DNA of 64,000 nt from assembly GCF_014982855.1 (NCBI RefSeq), contig NZ_JADCKF010000006.1, positions 124,001-188,000 on the forward strand, given 5' to 3'. Below are positions 49,290 through 59,300 of this stretch, in pieces. The notes under the pieces are model-generated. The model was not told where the DNA came from, did no database searches, and saw nothing but the letters and a program-made list of their open reading frames with translations. Origin of the DNA: Pseudoflavonifractor gallinarum. GTDB taxonomy: Bacteria > Bacillota > Clostridia > Oscillospirales > Oscillospiraceae. Numbering within the stretch: the stretch's first letter is position 1; every line of letters starts with the position of its first letter. Position numbers and translations under genes: made by a program.

Positions 49290-49323
49290 AAAGACTTGAA
49301 ACTTTGGTTTCAAGTCTTTTTTT
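49290..49323 (+). terminator. Terminator of tRNA-Ala
   Basis: AAAGACTTGAAAC (49290-49302) pairs with GTTTCAAGTCTTT (49307-49319), followed by Ts. Confidence 0.9.
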
Positions 49324-49483
49324 GTTGGGAGCTCTGCTAAATTGCACAAGTTTTACACTCCTCTTTTGGCTGTTCCTAGAAAATTTCACAGATACCACTT
49401 GCTTTTTTTTACACTTCGTCGTATACTCTTATTATGACTTTTGCCTTTTGGCAAACGGAGAATATGAAAGGTAGGGAATTCGG

Positions 49484-50122
49484 ATGGACAAAGTCAAGCT
49501 TTTGTTGGTTTGCGGCAGTCCCCGCCCAAAGGCGCGTTCCGCCACCTACGCCGGTCTGATGGCTGCGATGGAGGGAGCTCAGAGCATCGATGGGGTCGAG
49601 GTGGAACTGGTGGAGCTCTTCGGCCGGAAAATCGCACCCTGCATCCATTGCAACAAGTGTCTGCGGGACGACTCGGACCGCTGCACGGTATTCCATGATG
49701 ATATGGACGAACTGTATGATAAGTTCTTCCAGGCGGACGGCATCATCATCGGCTGTCCGGTCTATGATATGAACGTCACTGCCCAGCTGGCACAGTTTTA
49801 CAGCCGCTTCCGCTCTTCCTGGAAGCTGAGCGTCGACAACACCTCTTTCTTCCAGTACAAGGTGGGCGCCGGTATCGTGGTGGGCGGAACCCGCAACGGC
49901 GGACAGGAGGCAGTGCTCCGCTCCATCCACAATCTGTTTTCCACCCACGGCATCAACATCTGCTCCTGCGGCGGCGGAATCTACGGCGGCGCCATGCTGT
50001 GGAATCCCGGTGACGGCTCCACGACCATGGACGATCCCATCGGCATCGATAACTGCCGGACGCTGGGCCGGAAGGTGGCCCAGGTGGCCAAGGCTCTCAA
50101 GGCCGGACACGAGATGGTATAA
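49484..50122 (+). CDS. Flavodoxin-family NADPH-dependent FMN reductase / iron-sulfur flavoprotein
   Basis: 212 residues. FMN loop LLLVCGSPRPKARSATYAGL, cysteine set CIHCNKCLRDDSDRC compatible with a 4Fe-4S site, and ADGIIIGCPVYDMNVTAQLA. It is a paralogue in architecture of the 38654-39274 product. Likely an electron-transfer flavoprotein or oxidoreductase with unknown partner. GGTAGGG-type SD before the ATG. Single gene, with a terminator downstream. Confidence 0.88.
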   Translation: MDKVKLLLVCGSPRPKARSATYAGLMAAMEGAQSIDGVEVELVELFGRKIAPCIHCNKCLRDDSDRCTVFHDDMDELYDKFFQADGIIIGCPVYDMNVTAQLAQFYSRFRSSWKLSVDNTSFFQYKVGAGIVVGGTRNGGQEAVLRSIHNLFSTHGINICSCGGGIYGGAMLWNPGDGSTTMDDPIGIDNCRTLGRKVAQVAKALKAGHEMV

Positions 50123-50159
50123 AAAACGGCCGGGAACACACGCTTTTTCCGATCTGCAA

Positions 50160-50194
50160 AAACCGGGGACAGGCAGCCTGTCCCCGGTTTTTTT
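50160..50194 (+). terminator. Terminator after the flavoprotein gene
   Basis: AAACCGGGGACAGG (50160-50173) pairs with CCTGTCCCCGGTTT (50177-50190), followed by TTTT. Confidence 0.9.
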
Positions 50195-50279
50195 CACGTC
50201 CGTGTAGGGCGCGGAGCTTCTCCCCCGCCCTGGTCGAATTCCTCAGAATCCGCTGTGATACCGCTGGCTTTTTCTCCAC

Positions 50280-50308
50280 TTGACAAAGCGGTCGGTTTCT
50301 AGTACCGT
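50280..50308 (+). promoter_or_regulatory. Possible promoter of the ThrE-type genes
   Basis: Perfect -35 TTGACA (50280-50285), 17-base spacer, weak -10 TACCGT (50303-50308). Confidence 0.4.
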
Positions 50309-50347
50309 TATACCCGCAAAGGGAGTGGAAAAAGGAGTGGGGGCTCT

Positions 50348-51124
50348 GTGAGTCAAAAGGAATTGTTTGATCTGGTCCTTCTGTTGGGGGAGACCATGCT
50401 CTCCAACGGAGGAGAAATTTTTCGCACCAATGAGCTGATGGTCTACGCCGCCCGGCAGTTCGGTCTGCGGGAGTGCAGCGTCTTTACCATCGCCAACGGT
50501 ATTTTTGTCTCTGCCATTGTGGAGGGCGAGCTCTATTCCTGTCAGGTACGGCATATTCCGCTCACCCCCATCCACCTGGAGCGGGTGGAGGCCATGAACG
50601 ATCTCTCCCGGCGGATTGCGGCCGGTGTGGTTGGTCCGGAGGAGGCCAAGGCCGAAGTACACCGCATTCGCGCCATCAAGGGCGCGGGGCCGGTGGCCCT
50701 CACCCTGGCTTCCGCTCTGGGCGCCGGCGGATTCGGTTTTCTCTTCGGCGGAAATCTGCGGGACTGCGCCATGTCCGCCCTGGCCGGGCTGCTGCTCTAT
50801 GTGTTCATCCTCAATTTCTGCAACCGCTTCCACATCCGCAAGGTGATGACCAATATCCTCAGCAGTGCGCTGGTCACGCTGTTCTGCTGCGTGGCGCTCC
50901 ACCTGGGGCTGGGAGACCATCTGGACAAGATGATCGTGGGCGCCATCTTCCCTCTGGTGCCCGGTGTGCCCCTTACCATTGCCGTACGCAATTTTATGGA
51001 AAATGATTATATCGCCGGTCTGGTCCGTCTGACGGACGCCGTACTGGTCGCCGGCTGTATCGCGGTCGGCGTGGGCTGCGTCATCACGACCTGGAATACG
51101 CTCTTTGGAGGGATCGTTCTATGA
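50348..51124 (+). CDS. Threonine/serine exporter, ThrE N-terminal-domain protein
   Basis: 258 residues beginning at a GTG preceded by GGAG. A cytoplasmic amphipathic part with LLGETMLSNGGEIFRTNELM and RIRAIKGAGP is followed by five membrane segments (TLASALGAGGFGFLFGG onward, then VGAIFPLVPGVPLTIAVRNF). This is the DUF1212/ThrE N-domain; its hydrophobic partner is encoded next. Together they would export threonine or serine, or in some gut species related small acids. Confidence 0.88.
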   Translation: MSQKELFDLVLLLGETMLSNGGEIFRTNELMVYAARQFGLRECSVFTIANGIFVSAIVEGELYSCQVRHIPLTPIHLERVEAMNDLSRRIAAGVVGPEEAKAEVHRIRAIKGAGPVALTLASALGAGGFGFLFGGNLRDCAMSALAGLLLYVFILNFCNRFHIRKVMTNILSSALVTLFCCVALHLGLGDHLDKMIVGAIFPLVPGVPLTIAVRNFMENDYIAGLVRLTDAVLVAGCIAVGVGCVITTWNTLFGGIVL

Positions 51125-51594
51125 ATCTCACCCATTTTCTTCTGGAGCTGGTGGCCGCCGCGGTGGGTACCGTCGGCTTTTCCATTCTGTTTCAGGTAGC
51201 ACCCCGTCATTTCCCCTTCTGCGGCCTGGTAGGGGCCATCGGCTGGCTGGTTTACCGGCTGGTGCAGTGGAGCTCCGACTCCACGCCTCTGGCCACCTTT
51301 CTGGCCACCCTGGTCCTGGCCGCATGCGCCCGGTGGTTCTCCACCCTGCGGCGGACGCCCACCCTGGTCTTTCTTCTCAGCGGTATCTTTACACTGGTGC
51401 CCGGAGCCTATATCTACTATACCGCGTACTATATCTTTATGAACCAGCCGGATGAGGCAGTGGCCCAGGCCTATACCACGCTGATGTTTGCCGTGGCCAT
51501 CGCGCTGGGAATTTTGGTGGGCTACTCGCTCCCCGCCCGGCTCTTCGGCTGGCGGCGCAACGTCAATCCGCAGGACGGAAACAATCCGCAATGA
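51121..51594 (+). CDS. Threonine/serine exporter, ThrE C-terminal-domain protein
   Basis: 157 residues, four or five membrane segments, including ILFQVAPRHFPFCGLVGAIG and GIFTLVPGAYIYYTAYYIFM, the second-domain signature of ThrE. Starts inside the stop of its partner (ATGA, four-base overlap), showing translational coupling. A long terminator follows. Confidence 0.88.
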   Translation: MNLTHFLLELVAAAVGTVGFSILFQVAPRHFPFCGLVGAIGWLVYRLVQWSSDSTPLATFLATLVLAACARWFSTLRRTPTLVFLLSGIFTLVPGAYIYYTAYYIFMNQPDEAVAQAYTTLMFAVAIALGILVGYSLPARLFGWRRNVNPQDGNNPQ

Positions 51595-51612
51595 CCTTCG
51601 CCCTCTGTTTAG

Positions 51613-51668
51613 AAAAGCGTCCCGATCTCTCTGTGTCGATACACAGTGGAAGATCGGGACGCTTTTTT
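51613..51668. terminator. Bidirectional terminator between the ThrE genes and rpoN
   Basis: AAAAGCGTCCCGATCT (51613-51628) pairs with AGATCGGGACGCTTTT (51651-51666); an inner CTGTGT/ACACAG hairpin tops it. Confidence 0.88.
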
Positions 51669-51677
51669 CCATTCCGT

Positions 51678-53036
51678 TTAGGCAAAGAGCTTTCGGCCGC
51701 TGGTACAGGGGATGTTCATCTCCTCCCGGTATTTGGCCACCGTGCGGCGGGAGATCTGACAGCCCTCCTCGGTCATCAGCTCACACAGATGCTGGTCGGA
51801 GAGGGGCTTATGCTTGTCCTCCTCGTCGATCAGCCGGCGCAGCAGGGCCTTGGCCGTATCGGGAGACATGCCCTCGCCGCTCTCCCCCAGCTTACGGGAA
51901 AAGAAATAGGAGAGGGGATAGAGCCCCTTGTCACACTGGAGGTACTTGTCCTTCACTGCCCGGCTCACCGTGGACTCATGTACCCCTACCACCTCAGCCA
52001 CGTCAGACAGCGCCAGCGGCAGCAGATGCCCCGGTCCCTGGCGGAAAAATTCCTCCTGGAACTTCAAAATGCATTTCGCGCAGGACAGCAGCGTACTGCG
52101 CCGCTGCTCGATGCTCCGCATGACCCATTTGGCCTGGCGCACTTTATCGGACAGATAATTCTGTACCTCCTGCTCTCCGCATTCCCGGAGCATCCGGGTA
52201 TAATACCCGCTCAGGCTCAACTCCGGAAAGCACTGGTCATTGGGATATACTTCAAAATGGTCATACTCCCACACCACCCGGAGATCGGGCGTGATGTAGT
52301 GGGGCGCCTCCCGACCGGCAAACCCCGCGCCCGGGCGCGGATTCAGGGTGCGGATACGGTCACAGGCCGTCCGCACCTTCTGGGCATCGGCTCCCACACG
52401 CCGGGCGATCAAGCCGTACTGGTTGCGGGCCAGCGGCTCCAGACACTCCTGGGCGATCCGCAGGGCAAGCAGATCTCTGGGATAGAGCCGCCGCAGCTGG
52501 ATACACAGGCACTCGGACAGATTGCGCGCGCCCACCCCCGCAGGCTCCAGACTCTGGAGCTGACGCAGTCCCTCCTCCAGATCGGCCATCGGCAGACCGG
52601 AATCCTCGGCCAGGACTTCCAGTGATTCATCCAGCCAGCCGCTGCGGTCCAGACTCTCGGCCAGGAAGATCACACTCTCCCGGATGGCGGGATCCAACTC
52701 CATCCCGCGGATCTGAAAGAGGATGTGCGCATACAGCGTCTCCTCCTCCCCCTGGTCCACGCCGTAATTCTCCAGCGGGCGGTCCTCGTCATCCTGTTGG
52801 TAGTAAGTACGGTTCTGCCGGTCATTGCTCTCCAGCCACTCCAGCTTCCGCCGGAGGAGCTCCCCGTCCTCTTCCCCCGAGTCAAAGCGGTCCTCCCGCT
52901 CCAGCACCGGGTTCTCCTGAAGGGTCTTGTCCACAAATTCCATCAGTTCCTGTGTCCCCATCTGGAGGATCTCCATGGACTGCATCATCAGGGGAGAGAG
53001 CGTCTGCGTCTGTTTTTGTACAAGGTTCAGTTCCAT
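51678..53036 (-). CDS. rpoN: RNA polymerase sigma-54 factor
   Basis: 452 residues. Region I is Gln-rich (LVQKQTQTLSPLMMQSMEIL), followed by an acidic linker. A core-binding domain and helix-turn-helix (LSDVAEVVGVHESTVSRAVK) come next, then the RpoN box SRRTVAKYREEMNIP near the C-terminus. It directs transcription from -24/-12 promoters with AAA+ activators; none of those is encoded in this window. Stand-alone gene. Confidence 0.96.
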   Translation of the reverse strand: MELNLVQKQTQTLSPLMMQSMEILQMGTQELMEFVDKTLQENPVLEREDRFDSGEEDGELLRRKLEWLESNDRQNRTYYQQDDEDRPLENYGVDQGEEETLYAHILFQIRGMELDPAIRESVIFLAESLDRSGWLDESLEVLAEDSGLPMADLEEGLRQLQSLEPAGVGARNLSECLCIQLRRLYPRDLLALRIAQECLEPLARNQYGLIARRVGADAQKVRTACDRIRTLNPRPGAGFAGREAPHYITPDLRVVWEYDHFEVYPNDQCFPELSLSGYYTRMLRECGEQEVQNYLSDKVRQAKWVMRSIEQRRSTLLSCAKCILKFQEEFFRQGPGHLLPLALSDVAEVVGVHESTVSRAVKDKYLQCDKGLYPLSYFFSRKLGESGEGMSPDTAKALLRRLIDEEDKHKPLSDQHLCELMTEEGCQISRRTVAKYREEMNIPCTSGRKLFA

Positions 53037-53258
53037 TCATCTCACCACTTGGCGGCAGCCCCATGGCACCGCATCTCTTTCTCTACCAATTCTCTTGCTT
53101 TTTTGCCTAATAAATCCAGCTAATATACCGGATTCCTGCGCTATTCTCGACATAGTATAGCATGGCCCTGTACATATTTCAATTCCCATTTATGAGTTGG
53201 CACATAATTTGCTGTTTTCCCATCCGTTTGATAAGATAATCTACATTCGTTGTTTATC

Positions 53259-53287
53259 TTGACATGTGTTGTTTTGCGTGCTATGCT
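53259..53287 (+). promoter_or_regulatory. Promoter of tetR-MMPL-surface protein operon
   Basis: Perfect -35 TTGACA (53259-53264), 17-base spacer, -10 TATGCT (53282-53287). Confidence 0.7.
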
Positions 53288-53327
53288 ATCTCACACCATC
53301 CCAGGCACACCGGAAAGGAGCATCCCT

Positions 53328-53921
53328 ATGACGCAAACAATCCGCCGTTCCAAGGAGGACCTGCGGCAAAAACGTACCCGGCACCTGCTGGTGCAGGCTC
53401 TGGTCGCACTGCTGGAGGAGCAATCCTTCTCCTCCCTCTCCGTTGTGGACATCTGCCAGCGCGCCATGGTCCACCGCACGACCTTCTATGCCCATTTTGA
53501 GGATAAACAGGCGCTGCTGCACTATACCATCGAAAGCATCCTCCAGGAATTTGAGATCTCGGCAGCCTCTCCCTCCCTCTCTCCGCACGACTTCTTCCTG
53601 GCCGTGGCCCACAGCGCGCTGGTCTTCCTCAGCCAGCACCGCAGCCTGTTCCAGGTGGGACTGGGCACGCAGGATCACTTCGGCGCCCTGGCGCTGGAAT
53701 CCACCCTGTCTCAGCGCATGTCCCAACATTTGACCCAGCCCTCTTTTCAAGGTATTTTGGGCGATCTGAATCCCGAAATCACGGCTCATTTCTATGCCGG
53801 CGCAATGGCGAGCCTCGTCTACTGGTGGGTGGAGCACAATATGCCCGTGACCGAAGAGGTCCTGGTACGCCATCTGGACCACTTCCTGCCCGGCCGATCC
53901 ATCTGTGCGGAGAAAGGCTGA
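53328..53921 (+). CDS. TetR-family transcriptional regulator
   Basis: 197 residues. Helix-turn-helix at 10-60: RQKRTRHLLVQALVALLEEQ, SFSSLSVVDICQRAMVHRTT and FYAHFEDKQALLHY. The ligand-binding half has a C-terminal domain of the TetR_C_33-like type (FYAGAMASLVYWWVEHNMPV). First gene of a three-gene unit; probably represses the following MMPL exporter. AAAGGAG lies seven bases before the ATG. Confidence 0.92.
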   Translation: MTQTIRRSKEDLRQKRTRHLLVQALVALLEEQSFSSLSVVDICQRAMVHRTTFYAHFEDKQALLHYTIESILQEFEISAASPSLSPHDFFLAVAHSALVFLSQHRSLFQVGLGTQDHFGALALESTLSQRMSQHLTQPSFQGILGDLNPEITAHFYAGAMASLVYWWVEHNMPVTEEVLVRHLDHFLPGRSICAEKG

Positions 53922-53924
53922 CCG

Positions 53925-56378
53925 ATGTCTCAGAGTAAAAACAGTGAAACCTTCCTTATCAAGCTCGCCCGCTTCATCGTAGACAAGCGCAAGGCGCTCT
54001 ATCTGGTCTTTCTGGCGGCCAGCATCTTCTGTGCTGCTTCCATCAACAAGGTGCAGATCAACAATGACATCACCTCCTATCTCCCCGCCGACACCGAGAC
54101 CCGCCGGGGCCTCACCATCATGGAGGAGGAGTTCGTCACCCTGGGCACCGCAAATGTCATGGTGTCCAACATCACCTTTGAGCAGGCAGATGCCCTCTCA
54201 CAGCATATTTCCCAGATCGAAGGGGTCTCCGAGGTGGTCTTTGATCACACAGAGGAGCACTACAAGGACTCCTCCGCCCTCTTCTCCGTCACCTTTGACG
54301 GGGAGGAGACCGACCCCGATACCGTGGCGGCCATGGAGTCCATCAATACCCTTCTGGAGGGCTATGACGCCTATCCCTCCACCACGGTGGGCCGGGATAT
54401 TTCGGTCAGCCTCCAGAAGGAGATGTCGGTCATTCTGCTCATCGCGGCGGCCGTCATCGTGATCGTGCTGACCTTCACCTCCAAGAGCTATATGGAGGTC
54501 CCCGTTTACCTCATTGTCTTTGCCGTGGCCGCCATTTTGAACATGGGGACCAACTTCATCTTCGGCACCATCTCCTTTATCACAAACTCCATCGCCATCG
54601 TGCTTCAGCTGGCGCTGGCCATTGACTACGCCATCATCTTCTGCCACCGCTATATGGAGGAGCGGGACAACGGACTGGACGCCCGGGAGGCCGACATCAC
54701 CGCCCTCTCCAAGGCCATTTTGGAGATCTCCTCCTCCAGCCTCACCACCATTTCCGGTCTGGTGGTCCTGATGCTCATGCAGCTGCGCATCGGCTTTGAT
54801 ATGGGCATCGTCCTGGCCAAGGGCATCGTATGCAGCATGCTGTGCGTCTTCCTGCTCATGCCCGGTCTGCTGATGCTCTTCCATACCCCCATCGAGCGCA
54901 CCCGGCACCGGAATCTGGTTCCCAAGATCACCTTCTGGGGCCAGGGCGTGGTCAAGCTGCGTTTTCTGCTTCCCCCCATCTTCCTGGTGGTGGTGATCGT
55001 CTGTGCGGTCCTCTCCAATGGCTGCGACTATGTCTTTATCGACACGGACACCGACTTTGACAACAAGCCCGAGTGGCGCATTGCCGACGAGAAGGTGGCC
55101 GACACCTTTGGCCAGACCAATACCATCGCCCTTCTGGTCCCCCGGGGCGACTACGAGAAGGAGGGCCAGGTCCTCCGGCAGGTGGAAGCCCTCCCCAACA
55201 TCACCTCGGCCACGGGCCTTGCCAATATCGAGGTGGAGGACGGTACTTATCTGACCGACCAGCTCACCCCCCGTCAGTTTGCAGAGCTGGCCGGCGTGGA
55301 TGTGGAGCTGGCCCGGCTCCTCTATCAGGCCTACGGCCTCTCCAACGAGGAATACGGGGCCATCTTCCAGGACGTGGACCAATACACAGCCCCCCTGGTG
55401 GACGTCTTTGAGTTCCTGTTAGAGCAAAAGGACAAGGGCGTGGTCTCCCTGAGCGGAGAGCAGGCCCGGGAGGTGGAGGACCTCCAGGAGACGCTGGACG
55501 CCGGGCTCAAGCAGCTACGGGGCGAACACTGGTCCCGCCTGGTCTTTGTGGCCGATCTCCCCCAGGAGGGCGAAGAGACCTATGCCCTCCTGGATCAGAT
55601 CCGCAGCATCGCCAAAGCCCACTACGGTGACGATGTTGTGCTGGTGGGCAACTCCACCAACGCCTTCGACCTCTCCAGCTCCTTCTCCGGTGACAACCTG
55701 AAGATCAGCATTTTGACTGCCCTGTTCGTCATGGTCATCCTGCTCTTTACCTTCAAGTCCGCCGGACTTCCCATCCTGCTGGTGCTGACCATCCAGGGCT
55801 CGATCTGGATCAACTTCTCCTTCCCCGCCCTCACGGGGACCAACATGTTCTTCCTCAGCTATCTGGTGGTCTCCTCCATTCAGATGGGCGCCACCATCGA
55901 CTACGCCATCGTCATCACCAACCGCTATCTGGATCTCAAGACCCGGATGGACCGCAGGGAGGCGGTGGTCCAGGCCCTGAACCAGAGCTTCCCCACGGTG
56001 CTCACCTCGGGCAGCGTCATGTCGGTGGCCGGCTTCCTCATCGGCAATATCTCCACGGATGCCACCATCGGCTCGGTGGGGTTGGCCCTCGGACGGGGCA
56101 CCCTCACCTCCATCCTGCTGGTCATGACCGTCCTGCCCCAGCTCCTGCTGCTGGGTGACGCCCTCATTGAGCGCACCGCCATCACCCTCAACCGGGACCG
56201 GAAGCAGCGCTTCAACCAGGGCACCATGCGCCTGGATGGCCATGTCCGGGGGCATGTCTCCGGCTTCATCGACGGTGAGTTCAAGGGCGTGCTCCACGGC
56301 AGTGTGGACGCCCTCATCGAAAGCCATTACCAGAAACCCGATCTCTTACAGGAGGAAGACCATGAAGACCATCCTTAA
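53925..56378 (+). CDS. MMPL/RND-family transporter
   Basis: 817 residues. Two repeated halves, each one helix plus a large outer loop plus five helices. Conserved D-Y-A in transmembrane helix 4 of both halves: LALAIDYAIIFCHRYMEERD and GATIDYAIVITNRYLDLKTR. HRYMEE and NRYxD are the hallmark of MMPL proteins that move lipids or hydrophobic compounds using the proton gradient. The C-terminal cytoplasmic tail is acidic. It starts three bases after tetR and overlaps the next gene by 17 bases. Confidence 0.93.
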   Translation: MSQSKNSETFLIKLARFIVDKRKALYLVFLAASIFCAASINKVQINNDITSYLPADTETRRGLTIMEEEFVTLGTANVMVSNITFEQADALSQHISQIEGVSEVVFDHTEEHYKDSSALFSVTFDGEETDPDTVAAMESINTLLEGYDAYPSTTVGRDISVSLQKEMSVILLIAAAVIVIVLTFTSKSYMEVPVYLIVFAVAAILNMGTNFIFGTISFITNSIAIVLQLALAIDYAIIFCHRYMEERDNGLDAREADITALSKAILEISSSSLTTISGLVVLMLMQLRIGFDMGIVLAKGIVCSMLCVFLLMPGLLMLFHTPIERTRHRNLVPKITFWGQGVVKLRFLLPPIFLVVVIVCAVLSNGCDYVFIDTDTDFDNKPEWRIADEKVADTFGQTNTIALLVPRGDYEKEGQVLRQVEALPNITSATGLANIEVEDGTYLTDQLTPRQFAELAGVDVELARLLYQAYGLSNEEYGAIFQDVDQYTAPLVDVFEFLLEQKDKGVVSLSGEQAREVEDLQETLDAGLKQLRGEHWSRLVFVADLPQEGEETYALLDQIRSIAKAHYGDDVVLVGNSTNAFDLSSSFSGDNLKISILTALFVMVILLFTFKSAGLPILLVLTIQGSIWINFSFPALTGTNMFFLSYLVVSSIQMGATIDYAIVITNRYLDLKTRMDRREAVVQALNQSFPTVLTSGSVMSVAGFLIGNISTDATIGSVGLALGRGTLTSILLVMTVLPQLLLLGDALIERTAITLNRDRKQRFNQGTMRLDGHVRGHVSGFIDGEFKGVLHGSVDALIESHYQKPDLLQEEDHEDHP

Positions 56379-59300
56379 ACGTTCCGCAGCGGCGCTGCTC
56401 TCCCTGGTCCTCTGCCTGAGTCTGCTCCCTCCCGCCTGGGCTGCCGGGGATACCATTTCCATCTCCAGCATCACCGATTTTCTAGACTTTGCTCAGTCCT
56501 GCCAGAGCGACGCCTATTCCAAAGGGCTGACCGTGGAGCTTCAGACCGATCTGGATCTCTCGGGCAGCGGATTTACCTCCATCCCGGTCTTCTGTGGTAC
56601 CTTCCACGGAAACGGCCACAAGATCACCCACTTTTACCACACCCAGCGGGGCTCCCAGGCCGGGCTGTTCCGCCGCATCGAGGCGGGCGCGTTGGTCTCC
56701 GATCTGACGGTGGAGGACGCCGTCCTCGCCCCCGATGGGTCCCGCTCCGATGTGGGAATTCTGGTTGGACAGAATCGCGGCACACTTGCTAACTGCACCG
56801 TCTCCGGCCAGGTGGAGGGAGAGAGCCGGGTGGGCGGACTGGCCGGCATCAACGAGGCCGGCGGCGTGATCCGCGGCTGCACCAACCAGGCCGAGGTAAA
56901 GGCCTCCGCCGACACCGGCGGCATCGTCGGGCACAACGACGGGCTCGTGGAGCACTGTGTGAACCACGGTCCCATCAACCAGGACGGCGAAGCCAGCGCA
57001 CCCAGCAACACCGGCGGCATCGCCGGCCGTTCCACCGGCACCATCCAGTTCTGTGAAAATGACGCCGACCTGGGATACCCCCATCTGGGCTACAACACCG
57101 GCGGCATCGTGGGGCTCCAGAGCGGAGCGGTGGTCTCCTGCCGCAACACAGGGAGCATCTTCGGCCGCAAGGATGTGGGCGGCATCGTGGGCCAGCTGGA
57201 GCCCCATGTGGAGCTCTCTTTCGGGACGGACCCCATGGAGGAATTGGATGCGGCCCTCTCCAACCTCTCCGGGCAGATGCAGACCCTCTCTGACCAGCTC
57301 AGTGACGCCGTTGGAGACGCCGCCCAGGACACCCAGGCCATCAGCGACGCTATGGACGCCATCCGGGATCGGACACACGCCGCCGGTACCGAGGGACTGG
57401 AAGACGCAGATGCCGCCATCCAGACCATCTATACCGCCTCACAGTCCATGGGCCAGGCCCTGGACCTCCTGCTGGACTGCACCGATTCCTTCCGGGCCGA
57501 CGCCGAGCGGCAGCTCAGCGCCATGGACAAATCCATCTCGGACCTGCGCACCGCGGCCGATCACCTGGCGGGAGATGCCGATGCCGGTCTTACCGACGCC
57601 TTTGACACCCTGGAAAGTGACCTCTCCCGCATCCAGCGGGAGGTGGACCAGGGGATCGGCGGCAATCTGGACGCCCTCCACCGCGATTTGGAGCAGCTCC
57701 AGAACTTTGTGAAAGATGTGGCGCGCATCGTCAGCGGGGATGGCTCGCTGAGCGAAAAGCTCGCCGCCCTGCGGGAGGCGGCCGATGCCATCCAGAGCGT
57801 GGACATCCGCGGCCATCTGGACGGTATCCGCACTGCCATCGGCAACATCGCCTCCATCAGCAAGAGCCTCAGCTCTTCCCTCAACCGCATCTATCAGGAC
57901 ACCAGTGACGACCTTCAGGAGGACTGGGACGATGCCGATGCCGCTCTCTCCGCCCTGGACAAGGCCACCGACGCCCTGCGGAAGAGCGCTTCCGCCTATG
58001 GGCAGTCCGCCAGTGACTCCCTCCATACGGTGAGCACCCAGACCGATCTCATCTCTGACACCCTCAAAGCCTATTGGGACACCGCCAGCGACAAGGGACA
58101 GAGTGCGGCCGACGACATTGATGCCCAGCTCTCTCTGATCCACGACCAGGTGGAGAAGATGACCAGCGGCGCCTCCTCGGTCAATCAGGACGTCCACACC
58201 ACCACGACCGCCATCCTCACCCAGCTGGATGTGGCCCGGGCCGCCATCCGGGCGCTGACCGACCAGCCGAAAAAGACGGTGGAGGACATCTCCGCCGACC
58301 ATGCGGACACCGGTCCGGGCCGAATCAGCACCTGTACCAATACCGGCGTCATCCAGGCCGATGCCAATGTGGGTGGGATCGCCGGTATGGTCTCCCTGGA
58401 GCTGGGGGAGGACCCGGAGCAGGATCTGGACCTGGAGGATGAGCAGGTCCTGGTGGACACCACAGTCCTGCTCACCGCCACCGTTCTGGGCTGCCGCAAC
58501 GACGGAGATATCACCGCCAAAAAGGACTCGGCCGGCGGCATTGTTGGCCGGGGCGAGGTAGGCGCCATCCTCCAGTGCGTCAGCCGCAGCCGCGTGGAGA
58601 CGGATGACGCCGGACAGGCCGGCGGGATCGCCGGGCTCTCCCGCTCGGTCATCCGGGACTGTGCCGCCCAGGCCGAACTGAAGGGCGGCGACGCCCTGGG
58701 CGGGATCGCCGGCGAGGGCCGGGACATCTCCGGCTGTCTCGCCATGACCGTCATCGACAGTTCCGGCGAACAGCTGGGCGCCGTGGCCGGGACCGCCGAC
58801 GGCACGGTCTCTGAGAACTACTTCCTCCAGGAAGAGCTGGGGGGCGTGGACGGCATGAGCTACACCGGCCAGGCCGAAGGGCTCTCCTACGAGGCCTTCT
58901 CCGCACTACCCGATCTGCCCGCCGATTTTCTGGATTTCCAGGTCGCCTTTGTCTCCAACGGAACGGTGATCCGCTCCATTCCTGTGGAATACGGCGGCAG
59001 CATAGACCCCTCGGACATCCCTGACGTCCCCGTCTGGGAAGGGCGCTACGGCACCTGGGAGGACTTCCCCCAGGTCAATCTCCGCCGCAGCGTCACGGTC
59101 CACGCGGTCTATGACAACTGGACCACCACCATCTCCTCGGGCGGCACACAGCCCCTGCTCCTGGCCGAGGGCAGCTTTTCACCTGCGGCCCGTCTGAGCA
59201 TTGCCGACTGGAACTGTGATGCCGCCCTGCTCCCCTCCGGCCTCAAGGTGCTGGACAGCACTTCCTACGACATCACCGATCCCGACGCGGAGGTCCCCTC